The notes beneath the pieces were generated by a model, which worked only from the letters and a program-made list of their open reading frames with translations, was not told the DNA's origin and made no database searches. Positions 35,166 to 47,249 of a DNA stretch of 64,000 bases are shown here, piece after piece; position 1 is the stretch's first letter; each line of letters starts with the position of its first letter. The stretch is from NCBI GenBank assembly GCA_030248295.1, contig JASANH010000782.1, forward strand, positions 62,001 to 126,000, written 5' to 3'. The DNA is from Mesodorylaimus sp. YZB2_4. Taxonomy: Eukaryota > Nematoda > Enoplea > Dorylaimida > Dorylaimidae. The position numbers were made by a program, and so were the translations under genes.

Positions 35166-36101
35166 TGAAGCTTCACTTCGATCGATCGACTTGAGGAATT
35201 TTTTTCCTCCATCTTTGCCAAAAAGTTTGCATCGAATGCTGTATCCACTGTTTATCTTGTGCTATTGTATTAATGTATTAAATGTATGTATGCATGTATG
35301 TATGTATTAAAAAAAACGCCGTATGTATTACGCTGTATGTATTAAAAAAATTTGGAGGCAAAACGTCGGGAAAGTGTAACATGATATGTCGCACACACCA
35401 ACCGCCACTGTCGTCAAACAGCAAGTAGATAAATCGTGTACTTTCGAAGCGAGCTTCGACAGTCTCGCATACAGTACTTTAGGCTCGTTAGAGCGGCTTG
35501 ATAGGAGATAGGGCGTGTAAAAGTAGCTGTAGCCTAGCATTTCTGGGGGGAATATATGTCTTACAAGCTCAGTCACCATATTCAAGATCTTGTCGCACGC
35601 ACAGCAGGTAGGCCGGCTACTTTAGCGTACAAGAGACATCAATCTCAGCTTCTCTCACGCGCACTAGTTATTTCGGCCAATAGTGCGCGTGATTTCGGCC
35701 AAGAGATAAAAATTCAACGAAGATAAATAGGATCAGCCAACAGCGGGCCCTTTTCTCACTACAATCTGATCTTCCGGCCGCCGTTTTCGCTTTTTTTTCC
35801 ACAGCGAGCACTTCGAGACAGTCTAGTTGAACTTTCCTGGTCGTGTGTAAGCTAGCATTGCACTGTGAGCCAGCTACGCAAACATTCAAGAAGATGTTAT
35901 TTGAACATGCGACGAGCAAACAGCCTGAATCACTCTAGTCCTTGATGCATTTTCTATCACTATGGCAATACTCATCTGTGCGTGCGTACGTTCAATAGAA
36001 TGTGCAGGAATCTTGATAGTTTTGTAGTAAAGTGGCAAACATTATTTCGTCTCTAATAGTCTAAACTTGCAAATGGTCACAAGTTGCTGTCACTATTTCC
36101 A
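35166..36101. other. Spacer upstream of the calcium-sensor gene, with (ATGT)n
   Basis: An (ATGT)n microsatellite lies at about 35282–35310. The remainder has no recognised gene and probably holds the promoter of the calcium sensor. Confidence 0.5.
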
Positions 36102-39100
36102 ATGGGAGCTAACCATAGTCAACTATTGCCTAAACATATACATTCCATAAAAGAGGAGACTCAATTTACAGAAGAAGAAATTCGCGAATTTCATCAATCA
36201 TTTGTGAAGAAATATCCGAATGGACAATTGACTAAATCTGATTTGACGAAGTAAGTACTAAACTCAGATTAGGATTTTCGAGACGCAGGGCATATTTTTC
36301 AGAAAATTTCTCATGTCTCATAAATCGAAGCCGAGTCATAAACTAGAAGGCTCTGCGGTTACTGCAGATCAAAATTTTACGAAAGGTTTAAATCACTTAA
36401 CCGCCTGCAGTGCAGGGTCACCCTCTCAGGAATTGCGTGTGTGTGTGGGGGGGGGGGGGGGGGGGTACTGCGTACAGTGCGTACAGGGTACATGTAATTT
36501 TACAATATTTTGAGTGATAATTTATTGCTCCAAAGTGGCTAGTTTTTGCAAAGAGCCGTTTAAGACTGAATACATCTATTGTTTTTGTCAGCGAAACATG
36601 AAATAAACTGGTTCACGCACCCTAAAATGGACATGTATCGACTGGGTCGCCAAGTCTCTTTAGAAAAATAACCGCGCGAGTAGCAGACTGCACAAACCTG
36701 CCTGAGCATCACCAGGGGACTGTTTCACCACGGGTTCTACCATGGTAAAACCCGTACCATGGTAGCACCTATCTGTGTTTCACCAAAAACCATACCCCTA
36801 CCATTATCCATTGGTAGTCTACCCACGGATTCACCCTAGATAATCTACCTGTGCGTTTCACCAAAACCCTACAGTATGCCGCACAACCCAGAAAAATGGA
36901 TAAAATCGCAGAGAATTACCCATAAATTTTAACCCTGCTTCGGAGGTGGGTGAAGAGATTATCCATCGTCAAAGTTTGCTGGAAATTGGCAGGAAAAACA
37001 TAATTTTATCTGAAAGTGTCGACCATTTGTGGAAATGAATATCGGCCTGTATCATCGACAAAATTTCTTCGAGTCGGATGAAGAAAATGACGGCGAACGA
37101 CCACCCAGGAGACCTCGAATTTTCCGTCCTCGGAATTATTGCAATCTCGATAATATCGACACGAGAAAACGGTTTCGACTGACATTGAATCACGTGGAAT
37201 TATTGCAGGATCGAATCGGTGGAGTTATCGCGCATAACACCGAGAAGAACTGCGCTTTGGATCCTCGGCAACAAATTTTGCTGTCTTTATGGTATGTCGC
37301 AGTCTATGACACTGACTTTCTGATTTCATCTTTTTAATTTTTGTACGCACACAAGCATTTTACACTGCAGTGCCCACTTTACACTTCCTCTTCGAAAATG
37401 CAAAGATACGCATATGCAAAAATGCAAAGATGCTTATGCAACGATAATGCGCATTATCGTTTTTGAGAATGGAACGGAAGATTCATGTTGCTCATGCTTT
37501 TTTCCAGGTATTTGGCCTCGGGCGATGGATATCAATCGGTCAGCGATGCACAAGGTGTCAGTAAAGCGACGATGTCAAGGACCATCCATCGATTCGTCGA
37601 TGCCGTGAACCGGCATATTTTTCCAACAGTTGTCGACTCGCCAGGTGAACAACGAAAATTGAATGGAATGGCCAATAAGTTCTTGGACGATCGAGGCTTT
37701 CCTTGCGTATTTGGATGCATAGACGGCAGCTACTGCAACATCATAGCTCCAAAGGATGACGAAGCCCAATTTATCGATCGACATCAAAATCACTCGTTGA
37801 ATTCGCTATTCGTATGTGGACCAACAATGCGGTGAGTGGGATTTTGTCTTTGCTTTTTTCGATCATGACTCGCTTTAGCAGTCAGCTAATCGAGTGCTGT
37901 ACATGACTTACAAATTTTGGCTTTCAGGTTTTACTACGTGTCGAGCCGATGGCCCGGGTCGGTCCACGATGCCCGTGTCTTCCGCAATAGCACCCTGAAA
38001 AGACGATTAGACGCGGGTTGGAGGCCGATTCCTCAGGGCGTTTTATTGGGCGACTCCGCTTACTCCGACTGCGATTACCTGGTCACTCCGGTCGCCGATC
38101 CCAGGAATCGATCTGAACGCCATTATAACAAGGCCCATCGTCGAACCCGCAATCTCGTAGAATGCGCGATCGGCATACTAAAGCAACGGTCTCGATGCTT
38201 GTTCAAAAAGATGCATTTGGTGCCGACTTTCGCGGCCGAGGTTATCCGTTGCTGCTCGGCCTTGCACAACTTGCTAATGGATGACGATGAAGCCGCAGAA
38301 GAATTAGTCGAGTTCGATCGCAATCGCGATGGCGAGGACGACCATGACTACGACGTTGTCCAAGGTGATATGACCAGGAAAAGACAACTCATTGCTTTGT
38401 TTTAGACGGTTGAAATTCGAATTTGAATTGTGATCCAGGATTGCGACTGTTGAATGCGGGGCGTGCTCGCCAGATTTGTCTGTATTAAACATGCGAGTGT
38501 TTCTGGATACTCTTGATTTTTCTAGATACACTGCGATGATAGGGAAAGTCAAAGAACATTTGTGAGCACTTTTGTGAATATCCACCCTTTTCCATCCTCA
38601 GAACCAACAACATAGACGCAACATAGAACCTACAAGGAACAGGGAAATGGATGACGCCGAGAACGGCCAGTCGAACATATTCGTCACCCTTTTCAGAATG
38701 AACAAAAACCTACCACAGTATATGACACGGCCCTCAATATCGTGCATAATAATCATAAATCTGTTTCCACTACGTGCTGAACAAGTACGCAGCCCGTTTT
38801 CAATCCTTTTTCATCGATTCAATTTCCAGTTCTAATCGCTTCATTTTCAGCTTCAAATAAGCTATCTGGATTTCAGCCAACTCATTTTGGAGTTTCATGT
38901 GACGTTTCCTTTCTTCCTCGAAATCGGTGTCGGCCATTCGCGAGGCTATTCCCGATGTAGATGAAGAACGTGAACCAGATCCACTCGTGGACAGGCAACC
39001 TCGAGCACTGCTGCTAGAGAATCTTCGAGACTCGGTATTTCCTGCTGCGAAGGTATTTCCAATCCTTATCGGTGGGAACTGCCTCGAAAGCGTACTGGCG

Positions 39101-41948
39101 ACGGCATTTTTCGATGATTTCTTTCCATTTCTTGGTTTTAACTTCGTTTGTAACAGTATTGGTGAATTTTCCCAAGAGAACGTCCTTATTTTCCAAAATC
39201 ATACGTAATATGATCAGTTTCTGATCAGTCGATAAAGGCATTTTTCGATGACAAATATTAGTTTTTGATAGTTTTATCTGTACGTGCTGCCTCCAATTTC
39301 TCGAATTTCAACGATTTATGTGGCGTCTGCGCACCTAGCAGACATTTCTAGATGTGCCTGAAAATCAGATTTTTCATGGGTAATTTTCATGGATAATTCG
39401 CGGGTAAAACCAATGGTTTTCTACCTACGCGTGGTGAAACACAGATAATATCCATTGGTAGAAAACCATGGTAATATCTATTATCTATTACCATGGGTAA
39501 ATGGTTTTTGGTGAAACAGTACCCTGCTGGTTAAAGCGGACAGTTTTTTGATGTGTGCTGTATGTCATGCCATAGTTTATCCATAGTAAAGCACGAGGGC
39601 CAAGGAACACATATTTGACAATCATTTTTCACCCAGGCTGGAGTCAAGCTCTTTAAATGGGCACCTAGCATTAGCGGGCCTTAACGCTGGGTCGTGGCCT
39701 TATCTCGCCAGGCCGACCCAGCGACTGTTGAACACGTTTGTATTCCCAAATTGTTGCGAGATTAGCAACTGCAAATGACTCGAAAAAATTCTAGTTGTTC
39801 TCTCGGGAAAACTTATCTTGTACGTAATCCTAATAGTTACAAGTTACAGCTTGGAGCTTATCTGTGTTTCAATGTGACCTACAGTTCATATGAGCGCCCA
39901 GATTCACTCTACCTCACCAGACATCATACCCTAAAATCTGCGTACGTAACGCTCTGAAACATGGTATGTCTTCTTTAAGCGAATGCCGAAGGATCTTCGA
40001 ACACGCTTTTTCGACTATTTGAAAACTTTTCGTGACGTTTTTAGAATATATAAAGAACTTTACCCGAAAGGTGATCCAGAAGACATCGTTGCAGAATTTT
40101 TTATGGAATACGATGTGGATAGAAATGGCTCGATCGATTTTCGAGGTACATCTGTGTTTTCCAATCCATAGTCGCAGTGGGATGAATTCATAGCTGACAC
40201 AGTGGGGTTGCCGCTGTGTGGGCTGAATTGTTGCATCGAAAAAATCAATTACTGGGGTTAAGATTTTAGTTAGTCATGTCTTTAAATGCGCCAGTATAGA
40301 CCTGGAAAAACTTGAATTTCACGCTTTCAACTTACACCACTTTCGAAGGGCTTAGGACACCGCGCTTTGTCAGAAACACGCAGAAACCGACCGTCAGATG
40401 CGCACGCACAAGCTTGTGATTAAAAAGGGACTTTCCATCTAGGCAAAACTGTTATAGGCATGTGTTAGCGGGAAATTTAAATTTTGCGTGTTAGAAAGCT
40501 TGTAGTGGTCTATATTTGCAAAACCAACTGTATTTGCTGCAATAAAAGTATCATATTTCTTTTAGAATTTCTGTGCGGTATCGGCCTTTTAACTCATGGA
40601 ACAGAAGACGAAAGGCTTAAATTAGCGTTTGGCATGTACGATGTGGATAGTAGTGGATACATTTCTATCAAGGAGTTGAAAAAACTAGTGAGGGTAAGTG
40701 GACTATTTTCCTTTATTCTGGAATGAATGCAACACGAGATGAATTCATAGTTGACACAGTGGGATTGCCACTGTACGGCTGATTTGTTGCATCAGAAAAA
40801 ATCAATAACTGGGGTTAAGATTTTGTTAGTCATGCCTTTAAAGGCGCCTGATTTTTTTCGCTGAAAGCAATATACGAAATTCAATGAATAAACGTGATCA
40901 AGATATCTGTTTACAATTTTTTTATATTTTACCGTTCTTTAGCAGTTTTTAAGCAGTTCAGCTGTTACAGTAGGAGAGAAAAGGCACTCACACATGCACG
41001 GCTAACACAAAAACAGCGGAGTCCCGCGCCAGCAAGTGTTTAATTTGTGACTTGCGTAAAAATTTTTCATCGCCTTCAAGCTTTTTGTAGTGTAAAAATT
41101 TGTATGTGCGCATTTAAAATAAGGATAGGCTCAGGCAGCGCCAATCTACTGTACGTAGACAGGTTTTTTGTGAGAGTCGATCACGGGACGACCAAGCTTC
41201 AATCTCCCAAGCTTCATTCGATGCACCCCTGGGCTGTGATAGTGATGCAACTGCGTTTTTTGTGCAAACTTGATTTTCACAAGATTATCTCGAAAACGCT
41301 TTTTCGAAAGTGGTTAGTCGATATCGACCATAACTCACCAATCTTGCGCTCTTTCTCGATCAACGGCAAATCAGCGTCTTCGCAATTGAATAAGGAATCG
41401 AATGGGTGTTTTCGAAACGTTTTTATCCTTCATCTATCTCAAGATATCAGACCTTTCAGAGCTTCTGTTCCTTTATGCTAACTTGGAGACGGGGTTTGAT
41501 CAGCCTAAAATATGCCCAGTCCATCTAGCTTTCAACGTGATTCCTATCGTCTATATTTTTGCTTTACATTTGAAATCCAAATATGCAAAAAAACTGCAGC
41601 CAAGTACAGGGAGTTTTCAGAAAATTAAATCCAGCAAAGTCCAAATATGTAACTGGTTTTGTGTACCTTCCATATTTTTAAGTGCCCACGTTCTAGGGCG
41701 GTTGAATGTTCTCCTGTAAGTCTTATACCAGCAATACATCAGGTATGAATCTTCTTTTACAGGCCATATACAAATCTCATTCGAAAAACAACTACGACGT
41801 GACACTGGTCGATCTTATTGGAACTGCCATGTTCAAGCAATTAGATGCGAATTCAGACAATAAGATCACTTTGGACGAATTTATCGCTGGTGCCAAAAAT
41901 GACCCAAGGATTCTTCAGTGTCTTCAAGTTGATGTGCTAAGGCGATAG
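36102..41948 (+). CDS. Neuronal calcium sensor (recoverin/frequenin family), four exons
   Basis: Join 36102..36250, 40045..40145, 40566..40693, 41763..41948 encodes 187 residues, close to the ~190 of NCS-1. The N-terminus MGANHS has the glycine and Ser6 of an N-myristoylation site. EF-hand 1 is degenerate (KKYPNGQLTK in place of the family CPxG loop). EF2 (DVDRNGSIDFREF), EF3 (DVDSSGYISIKEL) and EF4 (DANSDNKITLDEF) look able to bind calcium. Such proteins are cytosolic calcium-myristoyl switches acting on kinases and receptors in neurons. All introns are GT–AG and the phases join exactly. Intron 1 is 3794 nt because a Harbinger element sits in it; introns 2 and 3 share a ~113-bp repeat. Confidence 0.92.
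36440..36466. repeat. (GT)n followed by poly-G run
   Basis: A GTGTGTGTG stretch runs into about 18 consecutive G in intron 1 of the calcium sensor. Similar but shorter G runs occur at about 32700, 47592 and 56340. Confidence 0.85.
37035..38405 (+). CDS. Harbinger transposase (DDE nuclease), three exons
   Basis: Join 37035..37291, 37508..37831, 37928..38405 encodes 352 residues with no stops or frame breaks. The N-terminal part carries a helix-turn-helix-like stretch (LLSLWYLASGDGYQSVSDAQGVSKATMSRTI split over exons 1–2). The catalytic triad is readable: Asp158 in GCIDGSY, Asp236 in LLGDSAYSD, Glu272 in LVECAIG. This gives DD35E spacing. WPGSVHDARVF and NKAHRRTRNLVE are family signatures. Both introns are GT–AG and phase 2. 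The protein looks complete and possibly active, although its accessory partner is frameshifted. The frame's first ATG (37035) was chosen as start. Confidence 0.9.
38800..39241 (-). pseudogene. Harbinger Myb/SANT-like accessory protein, single frameshift
   Basis: The frame from ATG 39241 encodes a Myb/SANT-like DNA-binding domain (TKKWKEIIEKCRRQYAF and KDWKYLRSRK) and then reaches a stop at about 39014. One frame over, the sequence continues as a Ser-rich linker and a basic, probably coiled-coil C-terminus (MKLQNELAEIQIAYLKLKM) to a stop at 38800. That is the expected tail of Harbinger accessory proteins. Total length is 442 nt, one more than a multiple of three, so a single-base change near 39020–39050 accounts for the break. 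In active Harbingers this partner carries the transposase into the nucleus and to the ends. Confidence 0.75.
40180..40292. repeat. Intronic direct repeat, copy 1 (calcium sensor intron 2)
   Basis: GATGAATTCATAG, then GCTGACACAGTGG, and on to TTTAAATGCGCC. It matches 40737–40848 with about 10–15% differences. Confidence 0.85.
40737..40848. repeat. Intronic direct repeat, copy 2 (calcium sensor intron 3)
   Basis: Same unit as 40180–40292, in the same orientation and again about 40 bp after the 5' splice site. The parallel position suggests that part of the exon–intron unit was once duplicated, or that a small element inserted twice. Confidence 0.85.
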
Positions 41949-43264
41949 GTCGAGGAGAAATTTATACAGCGATCCGTGGATAGCTTTCTTGCATATGTCG
42001 AATTATATGGACGTAGTTTATGCGTTTTTATGTTAGCAAATGTCAGCTCGAAGTGAACATGCAATAATTCTGAGCATATACAGAGGACATATTGAGCTAT
42101 ATGACGTGTGGGAGATGCTATTGTGCTATTTGTTATACTCAGTATAATCTGGAAATGAGTGCTTGGTATTGACTAGCTTTCATTAGGGTATCATAACCGA
42201 TGGTAGGTCCATGAACTCTGTGACACGTTATTGGTACTTATGCTGAATAAGATTCGCAAAATCTGTTTTGTGTGGACAACATACGAATCAAATCACTCAG
42301 ATAGAGTTTTTGAGCTTTTCTGCCTCTGCGCATAAACCTGTAGATTTTAGTTTATTTTGGCGGAGTAATCAAGCAGTCATTCATATGGACAGTTCATCCA
42401 GATTTACTTTTGGCTCAAAGGTCAAGGTCAAAAAATGACAATTTCTGACTGAAAGCAAAACAGCAGTTTAGGCTTGACCCTCATTCAACATGCAACAAGT
42501 AATTTATTCGTAGATTTTTAGAAGAGCTACTTTTTGGTCAGCAAGAAAACATCCATGATCATGTTTTACATCGCTCTTACTACCTTTTCGCGTTCACAAC
42601 TCCAATTAACAAACTTCGTAACGAAATAACCCGAGCACTCTTTCAGTTCCACTTCCCCCAACCTCAATCTTCTCATATCCCATTCTATGCATTTCCTGTT
42701 TGGCGGCAACGCGCAACAATGCAATGCTGGCAGACAAATAACTGTGAGGCGCCAGATTCAAATTGTAAGCCCATTTTTGGAAATGAAGCGAAATGCCGAC
42801 GTCACGTTCTTGGATGTGCTTGATAACCGTTTGCAATAACTATTTTAGCGATATCGTTTCAAATAGAGGCCTCAGCACTTCTTTTTTGTGCATTTCAGCG
42901 CGATGGACTGAGCATGCTGATTTTTCGTACTTTTCATTTCTTTTTTTATACTCCCATTTTTTTACGTCATTTTCCAGCTTCATCCAGTTTATCACAGACA
43001 ACTTCACTCGTCATCGCAAGCTTCTAAGTCCACTCTTTCAGTTTGACTGATCCCTGACCACAGCACAGCTGCACTGAAATAGCGCCGACAGATCACTGTG
43101 CCGTGACTTCACCATACCGTCAGCTTCATCGTCCCCTTTCAGCTTTGGTCCATCATTGCTGCTTGCCTTTCGATACATCGCCTTCAAGCTTCGGTTGTCG
43201 CTGAAATGTAGCGTTTACACTCCCCCTTCCCCACCGTTTGTCTATTATTTGGGTCCACAGACCC
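41949..43264. other. Spacer after the calcium-sensor gene
   Basis: No gene is identified with confidence. A minus-strand frame at 42606–42836 (76 codons) has protein-like composition, with an AG acceptor just upstream (near 42845). I do not recognise the family, so it may be an isolated exon or a relic. Confidence 0.35.
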
Positions 43265-43515
43265 AATTACTGGTGTTAGAAAAAACAGCCCCACACAAGG
43301 CGAACAAAAAACCCAAACAAACCACACCACCCACACACACCTACCCCCCTCCCGAACAAAAACCAAACCCCCAAAATCAAAAAACAATATAATAAAACAA
43401 ACAAATATTACACTATATAAACAAAACACATATAACAATAACAACAAAAAAAAAAATAACAAATAAAAACATACCAAAAAACCCCCCCACCACACACACC
43501 CCACCCACACAAACA
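43265..43515. repeat. A/C-only low-complexity tract
   Basis: About 250 bp in which the plus strand is almost only A and C, with runs of A and C of 5–10 and ACACACC blocks. It is either simple-sequence DNA or poor consensus in the assembly. Confidence 0.85.
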
Positions 43516-43573
43516 GTCTCCTCCACCCATCAAATTTCGCACCCAGCCGTCAGCAGGGAAGATTATGGCTTAG

Positions 43574-44080
43574 TTTTTCGGGACTCCAAAGGTATCCTCT
43601 TGATCGATTACTTGCCACAAAAAACTACGATTACTGGCCAGTACTATGCCGATTTAATGTGGCAATTACGCTCTGCAATCAAGGAAAAAAGGCGTGGAAA
43701 GCTGACCCATGGTGTCATGCTCTTGCACCACAATGCGACTGCGCACAAGAGCCACATTGCTCTCGTGCGGCTGCCATTCGTGACTGCGGCTTCGTTGAAC
43801 TGAACCACCCACCTTACAGCCCGGACTTGGCTCCCAGTGACTATAGCCTGTTTCGAAATTTCAAATCGCATTTACGTTGAAAGAGGGTTACAGATGATAG
43901 TGAAGTCATATCTTGGGTTGAGGAATATTTTAATGACCTTCCCGATTCGTTCTTTTTAAAAGGGAATAGTCTCGTTGAAAGCAAGATGGGAAAAGTGCAG
44001 TGGTATCAAGGGATGTTATGTTGAAAAACAGAAGTAAAATCATGCTTGTTGTGCCACTGCAATTGTCTGGAACTCCTTGA
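43574..44080 (+). pseudogene. mariner-type transposase C-terminal remnant
   Basis: The sequence reads FRDSKGILLIDYLPQKTTITGQYYADL…AIKEKRRGKLTHGVMLLHHNATAHKS, changes frame, and continues NHPPYSPDLAPSDYSLFRNFKSHLR. After a stop it resumes VTDDSEVISWVEEYFNDLPDSFF. This is the mariner transposase catalytic core and tail. The second catalytic aspartate, normally in HDNAPAH, is His here (HHNATAH). The N-terminal half is absent. The substitution, frameshift and stop show a dead copy. Confidence 0.85.
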
Positions 44081-44678
44081 ACGCCCCTCGCATATATAGA
44101 GTCATGTACATGCAAAAGCGATGGCACTAAAGTTTAGCATGTACATCTTTTAAAAAATTTCGAGGTGCTATAAATTGCTCTTTTTTGTATTGGTGATTTT
44201 ATAAAACTGAGTATTTTTTAGTGGTTGTTTTCGTACGTTTTCCATACAACTCCAAGTTATCAAACTAGTCGCAATTTAAGCACGGCACCAATCAAATATT
44301 TGCAAGTCACCCACTCATCATCCATGTTTTTTGTCCATAATGCTGATAAACCGGCGTTCTTTTAGGCTCACTGTAACCTGACAAATTACTAGGCACAATA
44401 CACAAAGTCGCTGTTTTCGTGCTCGTTCATTAAAATTATTCCTTTTTTTCCATGGATCATAGCAGCATGAAATTTGTTTTACTCTGCACTAAGTAGCTCA
44501 TGAAACAGTTAGACCTTTACCAACCAGAAATATAACGCCAGTATACTGGCTATTACTTTTTCAAACAATAAGGTTAGTGGCGCATATTACATAAAACCTG
44601 ACATTGCAGGTACCAGTCTCAATTTATCTTCCCATTTTTACATTAGTCGTTCCAACTGACAGTCTCTTGTGCCTACAA
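44081..44678. other. Spacer upstream of the first DEG/ENaC gene
   Basis: AT-rich sequence without recognised genes or repeats; presumed promoter of the channel gene. Confidence 0.4.
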
Positions 44679-46391
44679 ATGGAAAATACCATTTCTAAAC
44701 GACTTTTTAAAACCTTCGAAATCATTTTTTTCGTTTCCTTCGCTTTTATCGCTGCTTGGGATGCAAAAAATATAATTGTTGATTACATAACAGAAAATCG
44801 ATTAAGTTTGGTCAAGCAACGTAACATAACAGATCTATTTCCATTTTTGGGCAAAGTGGACATTTGCTTGCAATATGATCATAATTTGTTACCATATGTT
44901 ATCTACAGTGAAGATTTCGATAGTATTACTAGGCAATACTGGCTGTCTGGAAAAATCGATTGGCCGTTTAACTTATCTCAATCTGAAAAAATGTTAACTG
45001 AAAGTATTTTTGATCTTTTCATTTCGCATTTTTTTCTAAGAAACTTAGACAAACTTAGTGAATATATTACATACGATGATTTCCCAACCTATGAGATGTT
45101 TGATAACATAAATGATCCAATCAGTATTTGGCAAATTAATCGATCAGAATTCAATTGGATTGTTGATAATTTCATTAAAAATCCAGATAGCTTGAATCGA
45201 ACTCGTAGAGCGTGGTCAATTTTACAGCCCCAGCTCATTCATCATTCCCGTGGATCTCTTAATCAAAGTCCCCATCTTATCACTTTGTATTCGATTACTT
45301 TCGACAGTATTTGCTTTCGAATTCCACTCAGTCAACATTTGACAATAAATTCAGTCGACAATAATGAATATTACAAAATGGATTTCTTCGATCCCAAGTA
45401 CAATGCGTTCCCTGGACTTACATCAGCAGTGGTCGCCATCACAATCTTTGAAGAAACGCTATCAGCTCCAGCTCCCCCGTTCAATAGGACGGGTGAAATT
45501 GTGGTCGTCATTCGCAATGAAGGCGTATTCGACACTTCTCTTTTCCCACCTTGTACCCCAGACTATGACACTGAACGAGAGTGTCTAAGAGACCTCAGAC
45601 AACGTGTAATATCCGATGTGTGTCAATGCACACAACTTAGTGAATATATCTCAAAATCGATGTTGATCGATGCCAACGATCAATCGATAAAAATCGATAC
45701 CCGAGATCACCGATTTTGTACCACAAAAATTTATGATAAATGTAGAAAACAAGCGATTAAGGAGAGTGAACGTCAATATTTATTAGCCATAGAAAAAGAT
45801 GTGTGCTCGCCTTGTCGTTACCATAAAAATACATACGATAAAAGTTTAAAATTAACAACAAATAAACCTACCGAAGGAATTGTCTTCCCTCGCCTTCTTA
45901 TTGCTTTCAAATGCACGGAAAGACGTTATGTAATTTTCGAAGATCGTCAGCAATTTAATTTTTCCCAATTTATTTCTCAAATCGGCGGCGATCTGGGATT
46001 ATATATCGGATTTAGTATGGTTAGTGTTTTAAAAGTTTTTTCACTTTTATTTAATTCAATTCAAAAATATCGCAAAAAGAAGATTCAGAAAAGAACAGAA
46101 GAATCGGGTCCGCCAATGACAGCGGGCCACCAAACTCATCGTCAGCACAAATGGTTTCAGTACTTGTGCCACCGCTGCGCTGCGGGGGAAGGAAATCCAG
46201 AAGATCCAGAAATAGGCTATGGTCAAGAAACGATTTCTAGAAACAAGCAATGTCAAGATCAGAGAATCTATCAGAAAATGCAAATTCTTCAAGCGAATTT
46301 TCAAACATTGCAGGAGGAAATCAATTTGATGCGACAGGGTATTAATATACGTGGTGCAAAAACCAATGGGTTGGAGGTGAGCAGAATTTGA
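44679..46391 (+). CDS. DEG/ENaC-family sodium channel subunit 1, intronless
   Basis: 570 residues from ATG 44679. The frame stays open 75 nt upstream, but this Met begins a short cytoplasmic tail directly before membrane span 1 (about 13–35). A large ectodomain contains DICLQY early and a cysteine-rich part (CTPDYDTERECLRDLRQ, DVCQCTQL, CSPCRYH). Span 2 follows FNFSQFISQIGGDLGLYIGFS, where GFS (444–446) is the GxS selectivity filter. The cytoplasmic C-terminus (~124 residues) ends in a heptad-like helix (YQKMQILQANFQTLQEEINLM). Members form trimeric amiloride-sensitive channels gated by peptides, protons or force; the stimulus is unknown here. The last codons contain a good donor (GGAG|GTGAGC), so a further 3' exon is possible. 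Confidence 0.9.
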   Translation: MENTISKRLFKTFEIIFFVSFAFIAAWDAKNIIVDYITENRLSLVKQRNITDLFPFLGKVDICLQYDHNLLPYVIYSEDFDSITRQYWLSGKIDWPFNLSQSEKMLTESIFDLFISHFFLRNLDKLSEYITYDDFPTYEMFDNINDPISIWQINRSEFNWIVDNFIKNPDSLNRTRRAWSILQPQLIHHSRGSLNQSPHLITLYSITFDSICFRIPLSQHLTINSVDNNEYYKMDFFDPKYNAFPGLTSAVVAITIFEETLSAPAPPFNRTGEIVVVIRNEGVFDTSLFPPCTPDYDTERECLRDLRQRVISDVCQCTQLSEYISKSMLIDANDQSIKIDTRDHRFCTTKIYDKCRKQAIKESERQYLLAIEKDVCSPCRYHKNTYDKSLKLTTNKPTEGIVFPRLLIAFKCTERRYVIFEDRQQFNFSQFISQIGGDLGLYIGFSMVSVLKVFSLLFNSIQKYRKKKIQKRTEESGPPMTAGHQTHRQHKWFQYLCHRCAAGEGNPEDPEIGYGQETISRNKQCQDQRIYQKMQILQANFQTLQEEINLMRQGINIRGAKTNGLEVSRI

Positions 46392-47249
46392 ATATGTTCG
46401 CCAACAAAAATGATGATTTCCGTAGTTTATGCCTTTTGTAAATGCTCTACAGCACAGTCAGAAAAAAAAGATCGCAAGAAAATTTGTGCTGCAAATCGGG
46501 GTTTCGGCTTTCTGGGACATATTATTTGTATGTTTTGTAAGTTTCCCGCACATGAGCTTCACAATCATCAGTTTGGATAAATTGGGTTGATAGAATCAGA
46601 GACTTTTCAAATTCTGTGTGACGTGCCTGCATTTTGTGCGTTCACTATATTTTCTGCATCTTAGATGTAATATTGACCTTTACCATTCAATATCCTTGTC
46701 GATTAGTGTCTCTGATGTACCAGCAAATACTCGGTTGTGTGATTCTGATGACTGATTAAAATTACGTTATCAAAAAATTGTGTTTTCACAAACAGTAAAC
46801 TTGGAATTAACTCAGAATAGCATTCACAAAATGTTCGCTCTTGAAGGGCCCGTGTAGCCAAAACTTTTAGAAGATATTATGAGACTGTACCCCGAGACAC
46901 CAAACTGGTGGACATAAAAAATTCAGACTACCCAAAATATCAACAAACGCAACGACCAATCCGGAATTCATTGGAATATCTCATTGCCCAGCAGGTTCAA
47001 GCTTCTTATGACAAAATCCCTCATAGTTTGCGTGTGACAAGAATTGCAGCTGAAAAAAATGCTTGCAAATTGCAGAACCACTTTGATCTGAGCGTTTTAA
47101 GGGTAAATCAGCTGAGCAATTAAAAGAATCCGCGAGAATTTAAAATTTTTGACTTGTCGATACGCGGAGGGAAGAGGGAATTGGTTCCTAAGTCCCGTTT
47201 CAGAGCAGCTTTACTGCACTGCAGCATGGTCAGATGTTCTTACATGCGG

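Larger units (their letters stand above)
36713..39526 (+). mobile_element. PIF/Harbinger DNA transposon inside intron 1 of the calcium sensor
   Basis: The element is about 2.8 kb. Terminal inverted repeats CAGGGGACTGTTTCACCA (left) and the complement of CAGGGTACTGTTTCACCA (right) bound it. Sub-terminal GTTTCACC and ACCATGG(T) motifs repeat at both ends. Inside are a three-exon DDE transposase on the plus strand and, convergently, a Myb/SANT-like accessory frame on the minus strand. This two-gene layout is typical of Harbinger. A 3-bp target duplication is expected but is not evident at these ends (CAC versus CTG). Confidence 0.88.
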
